DNA from: Lachnospiraceae bacterium UBA4711
Lineage (GTDB): Bacteria > Bacillota > Clostridia > Lachnospirales > Lachnospiraceae
DNA: 62,264 nucleotides
NCBI GenBank assembly: GCA_002404515.1
Contig: DHJV01000168.1
Span: 1 to 62,264 of the forward strand
Direction: 5' to 3'
How positions within the stretch are numbered: position 1 is the first letter of the stretch; each line of letters opens with the position of its first letter. Made by a program: the position numbers and the translations under genes. Under the pieces are notes generated by a model that was not told the origin of the DNA, made no database searches, and worked only from the letters and a program-made list of their open reading frames with translations. Of this stretch, positions 43,313-51,625 are shown piece by piece.

Positions 43313-44246
43313 CGAGCTTTGACTTTCCTTCCTTGCGTTCCAGATTCTCCAGTTCCTTCAACTCTTTCTCGGACGAACCATCATTGCCGCCCCTCCTGCC
43401 ATGGCCGCTGCCCTTTTGTCCGCCTTTTTTCTTTGGCTTAAAGCGAAGCTCATCGACCTTATACTCCTCTATTTCAAAAGTATCATCCTCCTGTGCCACC
43501 TTCAGCTTTACTTTCTGTCTAAGTACACTTACAGATGTCACCTCACCCGTTTTGCCGTCAAACGTCTTCACAACATCGCCAACATTCGGGAGTTTTTTAT
43601 TCAAATATTCGTAAGTCTCCTGCTCATGCGCCAGGCAACACATCAGTCTGCCGCACACGCCGGAAATTTTACCCGGATTCAACGACAGATTCTGTTCCTT
43701 TGCCATCTTAATGGAAACCGGTCCAAACTCCGACAGATGTGCATTACAGCAAAGCCGCCTGCCACAGATACCGATGCCGCCGAGAATCTTTGTCTCATCA
43801 CGCACACCTACCTGGCGCAGCTCAATACGTGTCTTAAACACGGCTGCCAGATCTTTGACCAGCTCACGGAAATCCACTCTGCCATCCGCTGTAAAATAAA
43901 ACAATACCTTGCTGTTATCAAACGAATACTCGGCTCCGATCAGCTTCATCTCCAGACCACGTTTTTCAATCTTCTCCTTGCAGATGACCATCGCCTTTTT
44001 GTTTTTCTCCAGATTCTCTGCATGCTTCTTTTCATCCGCTTCTGTTGCGATCCGGATGATTGGCTTCAACTCACCCTGCAGCTTCGTCTCATCCACTTCC
44101 CTGCGTCCGAGTACAACTTTTCCAAACTCCACGCCATGCTGTGTCTCCACAATAACGTATCTGCCCGGATCAATCTTATAATTCAGTGGATTGAAAAAAT
44201 ATATCTTTCCATTCTCACGGAAACGAACTCCGATTACTTCTTTCAT
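43302..44246 (-). CDS. ricT: RicT/YaaT PSP1-domain protein
   Basis: A 314-residue protein of the PSP1 family. The YVIVETQHGVEFGKV start and the Cys-rich core (GGIGICGRRLCCNAHL, then GVCGRLMCCLAHEQETYEYL) are unmistakable. In B. subtilis, RicT with two partners carries Fe-S clusters and directs RNase Y processing, with effects on sporulation and biofilm. The C-terminal tail (about 270-314) is rich in Lys, Gly and Glu. It overlaps holB by 4 bases. Confidence 0.92.
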   Translation of the reverse strand: MKEVIGVRFRENGKIYFFNPLNYKIDPGRYVIVETQHGVEFGKVVLGRREVDETKLQGELKPIIRIATEADEKKHAENLEKNKKAMVICKEKIEKRGLEMKLIGAEYSFDNSKVLFYFTADGRVDFRELVKDLAAVFKTRIELRQVGVRDETKILGGIGICGRRLCCNAHLSEFGPVSIKMAKEQNLSLNPGKISGVCGRLMCCLAHEQETYEYLNKKLPNVGDVVKTFDGKTGEVTSVSVLRQKVKLKVAQEDDTFEIEEYKVDELRFKPKKKGGQKGSGHGRRGGNDGSSEKELKELENLERKEGKSKLDED

Positions 44247-45244
44247 TCTTCAGCCGATGCCTCCTCTTTTAAAGTCAGAAGCAACAGTTCGATTGTCACT
44301 TCAAAATTCGCATTGGCAAGCAGTCTCTGCTCCGCCTTTGCGATTGCGTCGATCTTGTCCTCGATGCTCTTAAATGTCAGCTTTCCAGCCTGTTTCTTCA
44401 AGGTAGAAAACTCGTTTTTGAACAGGATTTTATCGACATTTCCGGTTACCTTCAGCATCATGGCATCCCGGTACCACATCATCATCAAATCCATGTAATC
44501 ATTCATAGACAGTTTAAACTGCTCGATATCCTTGACCGCTTTTCCCAGCGTCTCCACATCCATCTCGTCAATATGCGTCAGCACGCCAACAACCGAATCC
44601 ACGATTGCCGCATACTCGTCATTGCCTGCAAGTTTGATTGCCTTTCCAAGATTTCCCTGCGCAAAATCCAGGCAGAAATACGCCTTTTCTTTCGTCAGTC
44701 CCATTACATTCGTCAGATACGCCAGCACATCCCGTTCCCGGATTGGCTTCGTCTGCAGCTTCAGGCAGCGGGATTTCACTGTCTCTAACAGTTTATCGAG
44801 ATTCGTCGTAAGCAGCAGGATTACCGCATACGCCGGCGGCTCTTCAATCGTCTTCAACATGGCATTTTGTGCCTGTACATTCAAAAGCTCCGCATCCGGG
44901 ATAATGTAAATCTTGTACTTTCCTTTATACGGCTTGATGTCAATTGTATTTATGAGCTGATCACGAACCTCATCCACCGAAATCAGATTCGGCTTCTCAT
45001 GCGTTACCGTTATAATATCCGGATAGTTTCCAGTCGAAACCTGCAGACAGGACTGACAGGTTCCACAGGCTTCTGTACCGCCTGCCTCACACTCCAGTGT
45101 CTCTGCAAATGCATAGGCAAGTGCTTTTTTACCACTGCCGGCATCTCCGCTTATAATATACGCATGCGCAACATTTCCGGTTTCGATGCTGCTCTTAAAA
45201 TGTGCAATTATGTCCTCGTGGCCCACTATTCCTTTAAATCCCAT
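44243..45244 (-). CDS. holB: DNA polymerase III subunit delta'
   Basis: A 333-residue clamp-loader subunit. Modified Walker A (ISGDAGSGKKALA), a zinc module (CEAGGTEACGTCQSC) and an SRC motif (VKSRCLKL) are seen. The P-loop retains GSGKK rather than GKT, in keeping with the non-hydrolysing role of delta'. It completes the clamp loader with DnaX, encoded about 21 kb away in this window. Confidence 0.92.
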   Translation of the reverse strand: MGFKGIVGHEDIIAHFKSSIETGNVAHAYIISGDAGSGKKALAYAFAETLECEAGGTEACGTCQSCLQVSTGNYPDIITVTHEKPNLISVDEVRDQLINTIDIKPYKGKYKIYIIPDAELLNVQAQNAMLKTIEEPPAYAVILLLTTNLDKLLETVKSRCLKLQTKPIRERDVLAYLTNVMGLTKEKAYFCLDFAQGNLGKAIKLAGNDEYAAIVDSVVGVLTHIDEMDVETLGKAVKDIEQFKLSMNDYMDLMMMWYRDAMMLKVTGNVDKILFKNEFSTLKKQAGKLTFKSIEDKIDAIAKAEQRLLANANFEVTIELLLLTLKEEASAEE

Positions 45245-45272
45245 AGCGTTCCCTCACTTTCTTTTTATTCGT

Positions 45273-45719
45273 TTATGTTGATATATCGATCAGCAATCCG
45301 CGGATATCATCAATCTTGCCGAGGATTGCGAGATGATCTTTCTCTTCCTTCATCAGTTCCTGTGCCAGATCGTCAAGGTTTTTATCCACCTGCCGGATAA
45401 TACCATACACCCTATGTCTGCCACGGCGATCTAAGAAATTTTCTCTTGAAAACTCATGTGCATTTGCCGCAACCTCATTCATAAATTCCTTGATAGAAGT
45501 GCGGTATTTCTTCATATCCTTGATATCCATGTGCTTGGCAATCTTCTCGCCCTGCTCCTCGATATCCTTCATCAGTCCGGTCAGTTTTTCCTTCAGATCG
45601 GCTTTGTCTATGTTGCGGATGAGAGTAAACTTGAACTCTTCGTCCGTCGCCTTCTGGCTTTTGGGGGCTTCCATCTGCGTCAATTGCTGTAATTGACTGA
45701 TCTTCACATTGTTGTCCAC
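45273..45719 (-). CDS. YaaR-family protein (DUF327)
   Basis: A 148-residue helical protein of the YaaR family. The sequence RTSIKEFMNEVAANAHEFSRENFLDRRGRHRVYGIIRQVD is the family core. The GTG at 45719 is preferred, since GGAGGAG lies just upstream; longer starts would run into the palindrome. The function is unknown, but it sits between tmk and holB in many Firmicutes. Confidence 0.88.
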   Translation of the reverse strand: MDNNVKISQLQQLTQMEAPKSQKATDEEFKFTLIRNIDKADLKEKLTGLMKDIEEQGEKIAKHMDIKDMKKYRTSIKEFMNEVAANAHEFSRENFLDRRGRHRVYGIIRQVDKNLDDLAQELMKEEKDHLAILGKIDDIRGLLIDIST

Positions 45720-45736
45720 GTACTCTCCTCCTTCCT

Positions 45737-45936
45737 GCAATATCCCTTGACAGAATGATTCCGAATGATGCTTCCGGTTGCTTCCACACATATATCATCA
45801 TTCGAATATAATGTATTGCAACTAAGACGTACTAGATGTTCTGTCTAAGTCGCAAACATATCATATTCTTCATGATTGATATATGTGTGGAAACAACCTA
45901 TTACCACCATTCAGAATCTCTCTGCCAGATATCTGC
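45737..45936. repeat. 200-bp near-palindromic element (MITE-like)
   Basis: The two arms (about 45737-45830 and 45843-45936) align over nearly their whole length. The best matched blocks are TTCCACACATATATCA and TTGC(A/G)ACT(A/T)AGAC. The loop is about 12-14 bases. It lies between tmk and yaaR. No open reading frame of substance lies within it. A non-autonomous element or long RNA hairpin are both possible. Confidence 0.75.
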
Positions 45937-45959
45937 TTCTCGTCAAGTTTCGTTGCAGC

Positions 45960-46589
45960 CTACCTTGTGGCAAGCAGTTTTTCTACCCTGTCCACAATTG
46001 CTGCGTGGATTGTGTTGATATCCTGTGTCGCGTCAATCGTCACGATGCGTTCCGGGGCAAGTGCCGCCAGATCGCGGTAGCCCTGTGCCACCTTCTCATG
46101 AAAAACGGTGGATTGTGCTTCCATCCGGTCTAACTCTGCGCGGGATTTTGCACGGGCAAGTCCAACCTCCGCCGGAAGATCCAGATGAATCGTCAGATCC
46201 GGCCAGATATCCTGCATCGCGAATCCATTTAACTCATAGATCTTCTCAACACCAAGTCCGCGTGCCATTCCCTGATAGACGGCAGAAGAATCCACGAAGC
46301 GGTCACTAATCACTGCTTTTCCCGCATCCAGTGCCGGTCGGATCACCTGCGCTACAAGCTGTGCGCGTGCCGCCGCATAAAGCAATGCCTCCGTGCGGTC
46401 ATCCATCTCCGCATATTCCCGGTTCAGAAGAATCCCGCGGATTGCTTCACTGATTACCGTTCCACCCGGCTCTCTCGTCACAACAACTTCCTCATAGCCG
46501 TGCTGCATCAGGTGCTCTTTTAATTTCAAAATCTGCGTTGTCTTACCGGAACCATCCGGTCCCTCCATCGTCAGAAAAATTCCCTTCAT
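45960..46589 (-). CDS. tmk: Thymidylate kinase
   Basis: A 209-residue dTMP kinase. P-loop (MEGPDGSGKTTQI), the DR motif (ISDRFVDSSAVYQG) and the LID region (RAKSRAELDRME) are present. It makes dTDP for DNA synthesis. It is first of the yaaR-holB-ricT gene set, with the palindrome directly after it. Confidence 0.95.
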   Translation of the reverse strand: MKGIFLTMEGPDGSGKTTQILKLKEHLMQHGYEEVVVTREPGGTVISEAIRGILLNREYAEMDDRTEALLYAAARAQLVAQVIRPALDAGKAVISDRFVDSSAVYQGMARGLGVEKIYELNGFAMQDIWPDLTIHLDLPAEVGLARAKSRAELDRMEAQSTVFHEKVAQGYRDLAALAPERIVTIDATQDINTIHAAIVDRVEKLLATR

Positions 46590-46651
46590 ATGTCCTACCT
46601 TTTCCTTCGCATAGCTGTTTATACTATACCATTATTAGAAGGATTTTACCA

Positions 46652-46680
46652 TAGATTTTTTCTTTATTATATGTTATACT
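46652..46680 (+). promoter_or_regulatory. Possible promoter of the DUF1858 gene
   Basis: An extended -10 (TGTTATACT, with TATACT at 46675-46680) is preceded at 17 bases by a poor -35 (TAGATT). It is the best candidate in the divergent tmk/DUF1858 interval. Confidence 0.35.
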
Positions 46681-46732
46681 TAGTTGTGTTTTGCGAAAAG
46701 AGCGAAACAGAAGAATAAGGAGGTCTTATATT

Positions 46733-46951
46733 ATGGCAAAACAGATTGATAAATCTATGTTAATTCACGAGATTATCGAGGTTGATCCAGGCAATGCCGC
46801 TATCCTTATGGCAGCCGGCATGCACTGTGTCGGATGTCCTTCCGCAGCTATGGAAAGCCTTGAAGAAGCATGCATGGTTCATGGCATGAATTGTGATGAA
46901 GTCATCGCTGACATCAACGCATATCTTGCCAAGAAAGAGGCAAATGCATAA
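46733..46951 (+). CDS. DUF1858 domain protein
   Basis: A 72-residue protein made of one DUF1858 domain (IHEIIEVDPGNAAILMAAGMHCVGCPSAAMESLEEAC). The CVGCPSA motif with its Cys pair is typical of this domain, also found at the N-terminus of ScdA-type iron-sulfur repair proteins. A redox or metal role is likely. The ATG at 46733 has AGGAGGT 8 bases upstream. Confidence 0.88.
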   Translation: MAKQIDKSMLIHEIIEVDPGNAAILMAAGMHCVGCPSAAMESLEEACMVHGMNCDEVIADINAYLAKKEANA

Positions 46952-47012
46952 ATAACATGTGCGGCAAGTGGGAAACCGCCTGCCGCAGCATATTTTAAAA
47001 GGAGGTAATCTT

Positions 47013-47867
47013 ATGTCCTACAACAATGATTATAACAACGGCTATAATAATGGTTATAATAATGGCTCCAACAACGGTTATAATAATTACAATAACCAGT
47101 ACAATTATCAGGATGATAACCAGTATAACTATCAATACAATAACCAGTACCAGTACAACAATGCAGGATATGATTACAACAATGGTTATAACAACGGATA
47201 CAATGCCGGCTATGGCTCATCCGCAAAGATCATTTCCAGCGAGATGTACAACCTGATCATCGGCGGTGTACTGCTGTACGGCTTCATTATCAACGCGGTC
47301 ATGACTGCCGTCTTCGGTGATTCCATTGTCAGCTTTGTGGCGACAAATCCGGTTGCTTTTTATATCGGTTACTTCATTCTCGCCATCGCCGGTACATTTA
47401 TGGTTCGCAAATCCGACAATCCGGTTGTCAGCTTCATCGGCTACAATCTGATGGTTGTTCCAATCGGTATGGTTATCGCTTTTTCGGTAACCATATACAC
47501 GCATATCGGCTACTCAATGACGGTCGCAGCTGCATTTGGTATCACAGCTGCCGTAACACTTGTGATGATGATTATTTCTTCCATCTACCCAAATTTCTTT
47601 TTAAGCATGGGAAGAACACTTGGTATCACGTTGCTTATAACCGTTGTGGTCGAAGCAATCATGCTGATTGCAGGCGCAAGCCTTGGTGTCATCGATTATA
47701 TCGTTGTCGCAATCTTCTGTCTGTATGTCGGCTATGACTGGGCAAAGGCAAATGCGATTGAAAAAACAGCTGATAACGCGATTGATTCTGCTTCTGAACT
47801 GTATTTGGATATCGTAAACCTGTTCCTGCGTATCATGAAGATCTTAGCACGTGCGAACAGAAATTAA
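47013..47867 (+). CDS. BI-1-family membrane protein with Asn/Tyr-rich head
   Basis: A 284-residue protein. Residues 1-67 are almost only Asn, Tyr, Gly and Gln, in NNGYNNG-type repeats. Seven hydrophobic helices follow with the pattern of the Bax inhibitor-1 (YccA/YbhL) family, including VGYDWAKANAIE near the end. BI-1 proteins are proposed pH-gated Ca2+ leak channels or FtsH modulators. The head is unusual and looks prion-like. The start at 47013 follows AGGAGGT. Confidence 0.82.
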   Translation: MSYNNDYNNGYNNGYNNGSNNGYNNYNNQYNYQDDNQYNYQYNNQYQYNNAGYDYNNGYNNGYNAGYGSSAKIISSEMYNLIIGGVLLYGFIINAVMTAVFGDSIVSFVATNPVAFYIGYFILAIAGTFMVRKSDNPVVSFIGYNLMVVPIGMVIAFSVTIYTHIGYSMTVAAAFGITAAVTLVMMIISSIYPNFFLSMGRTLGITLLITVVVEAIMLIAGASLGVIDYIVVAIFCLYVGYDWAKANAIEKTADNAIDSASELYLDIVNLFLRIMKILARANRN

Positions 47868-47901
47868 TCATAAGAAACTTATTTAGAGGAGAGCATTAAA
47901 C

Positions 47902-49893
47902 ATGAGTAGTGCAATTGACACAAAATCCGTAAATTCCATTCGTGTGCTTGCTGCAGACGCCATCCAGAAGGCAAATTCCGGACACCCGGGACTTCCACTT
48001 GGTTCTGCTCCGATGGCATATGAGCTGTGGGCAAACCACATGAACCACAATCCGAAGGATCCAAAATGGGAAAACCGCGACCGTTTCATTCTGTCCGGCG
48101 GACATGGCTCCGCCCTGTTATATTCCCTGCTTCATTTCTTCGGTTACGGTATCACAATTGAGGATATGAAAAACTTCCGTCAGCTTGGTTCCAAAACGCC
48201 TGGGCATCCGGAATATGGTCACACCGTTGGCGTGGAAGCCACAACCGGTCCACTCGGTGCCGGTATGGCAATGGCGGTTGGTATGGCAATGGCAGAAAAG
48301 CATCTTGCCGCAACCTTTAACAAAGAAAACTTCCCTGTTGTTGACCACTATACGTATGTGCTTGGTGGCGACGGTTGTATGATGGAAGGTATCAGCTACG
48401 AGGCATTCTCTCTCGCAGGCACACTTGGTCTGGAGAAGCTGATCGTATTATATGATTCCAACAATATTTCCATCGAAGGTGACACGAACATCGCGTTCCG
48501 TGAGAATGTAAGACAGCGTTTTGAGTCCTTCGGTTTCCACACACAGCTTGTAGAGGATGGAAATGACTTAGATGCCATCGGCAGGGCAATCGAAGCTGCC
48601 AAGGCAGAAAAAAGCAGACCTTCCATGATCGAGATCAAGACGAAAATCGGTGCCGGCTGTCCTGCCAAGGAAGGCAAGGCAAGTGCACACGGCGAGCCAC
48701 TCGGTGTCGAGAATGTTGCAGCACTTCGTGCAAACCTTGGTATCGCAGACAACGGACCATTTGTTTTAGATCAGGATGTCTACGATCATTTCGCCAAGCT
48801 TGCTGAGGAGAAAGCATCCGTCGAGGATGCATGGAATGCATTATTCGCAGACTACTGCAAAACATATCCGGAGATGAAGGAATTATGGGATACCTACCAC
48901 GACACGGACAATGCAAAATGTCTCTATGACCTAGACGAGTTCTGGAATTCCTTCGACAAACCGGAAGCAACCAGAAATGTATCCGGAAAGCTTTTGAATA
49001 TTATCAACAATGTTGTTCCTAATATGTTTGGTGGTGCCGCAGACCTTGCGCCATCTACCAAGACAAACATGAAGGATGCCGGTGATTTCTCCAAAGAAAA
49101 TCCACTTGGCAAGAACATTCACTTCGGTATCCGTGAGATCGCGATGGCAGCAATTGGAAACGGTATCGCCCTGCACGGCGGTTTACGTCCATTCGTTTCT
49201 ACATTCTTCGTATTCAGCGATTATGTAAAGCCAATGGCAAGACTTTCCGCTCTGATGGGTGTTACGCTTACTTATGTATTGACACACGACAGTATCGGTG
49301 TCGGCGAAGATGGTCCAACACATGAGCCAATCGAGCAGCTTGCTATGCTCCGTGCTATGCCGAACTTCTATGTATATCGTCCGGCAGATGCAACGGAATG
49401 TGCAGCTGCATGGTACTTCGCTGCAAACAAGAAGGATGCGCCAACCGCTCTGGTTCTCTCCAGACAGAATCTGCCACAGTTAGACGGCAGCAGCCAGGAA
49501 GCATTAAAGGGTGGTTACATCTTAGAGGATTCTGTAAAGGATACTCCAGATGCTATCATCATCGCAACTGGTTCTGAGGTTTCTCTTGCTGTCGAGGCAA
49601 AGAAAGAGCTTGCATCCGAGAGCATCGATGTACGCGTAGTCAGCATGCCATGTATGGATCTGTTTGAGGAGCAGCCAGACGAGTACAAAGATGCCGTTCT
49701 TCCAAAGAATGTCACAGCCAGAGTTGGTGTTGAAGCACTTTCCGAGTTCGGATGGGGCAAATACATCGGTATCAACGGTGAGTTTGTTGGAATGAAGTCC
49801 TTCGGTGCTTCTGCACCGGGCAGCCAGCTTTTTGAGTACTTCGGCATTACAAAGGATGCAGTTGTTGCAGCCGTAAAGAAAACATTGAACTAA
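47902..49893 (+). CDS. tkt: Transketolase
   Basis: A 663-residue thiamine diphosphate enzyme of the non-oxidative pentose phosphate pathway. The TPP-binding motif GDGCMMEG...YDSNNISIEG, the catalytic His residues (GHPGLPLG, HGEPLG) and the DSIGVGEDGPTHEPIEQL segment are clear. The length is normal. An AGAGGAGAG site precedes the ATG. It is followed by two hairpins. Confidence 0.95.
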   Translation: MSSAIDTKSVNSIRVLAADAIQKANSGHPGLPLGSAPMAYELWANHMNHNPKDPKWENRDRFILSGGHGSALLYSLLHFFGYGITIEDMKNFRQLGSKTPGHPEYGHTVGVEATTGPLGAGMAMAVGMAMAEKHLAATFNKENFPVVDHYTYVLGGDGCMMEGISYEAFSLAGTLGLEKLIVLYDSNNISIEGDTNIAFRENVRQRFESFGFHTQLVEDGNDLDAIGRAIEAAKAEKSRPSMIEIKTKIGAGCPAKEGKASAHGEPLGVENVAALRANLGIADNGPFVLDQDVYDHFAKLAEEKASVEDAWNALFADYCKTYPEMKELWDTYHDTDNAKCLYDLDEFWNSFDKPEATRNVSGKLLNIINNVVPNMFGGAADLAPSTKTNMKDAGDFSKENPLGKNIHFGIREIAMAAIGNGIALHGGLRPFVSTFFVFSDYVKPMARLSALMGVTLTYVLTHDSIGVGEDGPTHEPIEQLAMLRAMPNFYVYRPADATECAAAWYFAANKKDAPTALVLSRQNLPQLDGSSQEALKGGYILEDSVKDTPDAIIIATGSEVSLAVEAKKELASESIDVRVVSMPCMDLFEEQPDEYKDAVLPKNVTARVGVEALSEFGWGKYIGINGEFVGMKSFGASAPGSQLFEYFGITKDAVVAAVKKTLN

Positions 49894-49913
49894 CTTATTA
49901 TGAATCTTATACG

Positions 49914-49990
49914 TCCCGCAGATGATATTACATCTGCGGGATATAAAAAAAAGATTATCGACGTTATCAAAGCATCGATAATCTTTTTTT
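49914..49990. terminator. Double hairpin terminator between tkt and mecA
   Basis: The first stem is TCCCGCAGATG (49914-49924) with CATCTGCGGGA (49931-49941). The second is a palindrome with A-tract and T-tract on its two sides (GATTATCGA 49953-49961 with TCGATAATC 49975-49983, then T7), which can serve both converging genes. Confidence 0.85.
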
Positions 49991-50048
49991 ATACATGTTT
50001 TTCTTTCTTACCGGTTGTCACTCAGCTGTTATATATACTCACGTGTTT

Positions 50049-50879
50049 CTACAGCTTTGCAAGCGTCTGCAATGCATTTGCATCTATAATCAGCTTATAA
50101 TGCTCACGCATGTGACTCGGTGTAGCATACGTTGCACGTACCCGGTTACTATATTCACCAAGCAGGTTACAGGTCTTCACAAATTCATTATCCGTGTTCT
50201 TATCTTTCGTCATGTACAGATAAAAACGGCTGTCTCGCGGATTCTTATACAAAGAATTCTCACTGTCATAGATATCTTTTACAAGCTTTGCTGATAAGAT
50301 AACCTGATCCAGATTCTTGAATGCGTAAATGCGGAAGATCTCCGGCTGTTCAACTGCCTGTGGAATCTCTGTTCTACGATCCGATGCAGATGGATTTGTC
50401 TGCGCCGGCTTCACGCCCTTGCCACTCATCAGGCCACTTAAGTCCTCTGCCAATCCACCGATTGCTTTCAGCAGTCCATTGACCGGATTGTCCTCGACAA
50501 TGGCTTCACCATCTGATTCGTCTGCCAGTCCAAGACCACCATCCGAATCTTCATCCTCCTCATCGTCCTCGTAGGAATCATCCACATCCGATGGACGTGT
50601 AAATCTGGAGAATCTTGTATCCAACTCCTCCGGGTCATCTACTTTTGTAATAACCAGAATCAAACACTCTGGCGATACAGGTATTGCTTCTATCATAAGC
50701 GGAACATTATCCACTTCAAATCCTAATTCACTGGATGCCTGCTGCATCAGTTCCCGAAACAGCTCTTTTGCTTTGTCTGTTCCATATGCTAATTCCGTTA
50801 AATGAAGTTCCTTATCTGCCAGGTCTGACTTATAAAGTGTGCAACGTATCTGATTCTCGCTTAATCGTTCTAGCTTCAT
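50049..50879 (-). CDS. mecA: Adaptor protein MecA
   Basis: A 276-residue MecA, the ClpC adaptor that targets proteins for proteolysis. The N-terminal MKLERLSENQIRCTLYKSDL and the C-terminal IYAFKNLDQVILSAKLV segments are diagnostic, with a long acidic linker (about residues 95-135) between. The ATG at 50879 has AAGGAG nine bases upstream. Confidence 0.9.
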   Translation of the reverse strand: MKLERLSENQIRCTLYKSDLADKELHLTELAYGTDKAKELFRELMQQASSELGFEVDNVPLMIEAIPVSPECLILVITKVDDPEELDTRFSRFTRPSDVDDSYEDDEEDEDSDGGLGLADESDGEAIVEDNPVNGLLKAIGGLAEDLSGLMSGKGVKPAQTNPSASDRRTEIPQAVEQPEIFRIYAFKNLDQVILSAKLVKDIYDSENSLYKNPRDSRFYLYMTKDKNTDNEFVKTCNLLGEYSNRVRATYATPSHMREHYKLIIDANALQTLAKL

Positions 50880-50932
50880 ACTCGTCAACTCCTTCGCAAG
50901 TGTTTACAAAAACATTATTTTTTGTATTACTT

Positions 50933-50960
50933 AGTTTATCACAAAACTCCCACATGTAAA
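50933..50960 (-). promoter_or_regulatory. Possible mecA promoter
   Basis: The minus strand shows TTTACA, 16 bases, then TAAACT, about 55 bases upstream of mecA. Confidence 0.4.
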
Positions 50961-51253
50961 GCGATTTCTCAATATTTTCACAAAATATTACTGGAAATTC
51001 GATTCTGGAGACTTGCATTTTTCCCAATAATATAGTATGGTAGATTTTGCATAGTTATTTACAATTCTTTTTTCTTTACAGGTATTTCCTGTAGCTTTAT
51101 TCCAATTATATTTACAGATGTGTCATATCATACGAGGGAATATAAAAACTATCACAGAAGCTTCTTATATCTATACGGATATGATATGCGCACAGCGAAA
51201 GAAGGTGATATCAGTCACATAAAATAATTTCCATATTGTAATATCAAGACATA
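50961..51253. other. AT-rich intergenic stretch upstream of mecA
   Basis: About 290 bases with no gene I can support. A loose inverted pair (TCATATCAT near 51125 and ATGATATG near 51180) is present, without a U-tract. Confidence 0.5.
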
Positions 51254-51292
51254 AGAAAAAGAGCCTTGATTGACAATCAAGACTCTTTTTCT
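51254..51292 (-). terminator. Ferredoxin gene terminator (bidirectional shape)
   Basis: AGAAAAAGAG-CTTGATTG pairs with CAATCAAG-CTCTTTTTCT, giving an 18-bp stem with one mismatch and a tiny loop. Confidence 0.85.
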
Positions 51293-51312
51293 ATATGTAA
51301 TCAATTCAATGA

Positions 51313-51483
51313 TTACTCCTCAGAGATAACACCTGTTGGGCAAGTTCCTGCACATGCTCCACATGAGATACATGCAGAAGCGTCGATTTCGTACTTGCCA
51401 TCGCCTTCTGAGATTGCGCCTACAGGACAAGCACCTGCACATGCTCCACACATAACGCATCCATCGTTGATCTGAAATGCCAT
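51313..51483 (-). CDS. 2[4Fe-4S] ferredoxin
   Basis: A 56-residue ferredoxin with two complete cluster motifs: CVMCGACAGACPVG and CISCGACAGTCPTG (C-x2-C-x2-C-x3-C-P). It carries low-potential electrons in anaerobic metabolism. The ATG at 51483 has AGGAGG 8 bases upstream. The gene lies behind two Fur-type boxes, which suggests it is repressed or tuned by iron. Confidence 0.95.
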   Translation of the reverse strand: MAFQINDGCVMCGACAGACPVGAISEGDGKYEIDASACISCGACAGTCPTGVISEE

Positions 51484-51514
51484 GGTAATATCCTCCTTAC
51501 TCTTCATTCAGTAT

Positions 51515-51548
51515 TGATAATATCATTCTTTATTGATAATTATTATCA
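51515..51548 (-). promoter_or_regulatory. Fur-type operators upstream of the ferredoxin gene
   Basis: Bases 51534-51548 read TGATAAT-T-ATTATCA, a perfect 7-1-7 Fur box. A second shorter palindrome, TGATAATATCA, is at 51515-51525. Both lie 30-65 bases upstream of the ferredoxin start. Confidence 0.7.
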
Positions 51549-51625
51549 CTGTTGACATTGTACCCCTTTTTGTCCCAGATAGCAAGTAATTTTTACAATT
51601 TCCTACAACTGGTTACTATCCTGTA

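Noticed and set aside
43401..44498. 365-codon open frame on the plus strand
   Set aside because: It is antisense to ricT and holB, both clear genes on the other strand, and has no binding site.
45876..46133. Short plus-strand frame MIYVWKQP... and its mirror at 45475-45801
   Set aside because: Both starts lie in the arms of the palindrome and share sequence because the arms are copies; they run into antisense tmk or yaaR.
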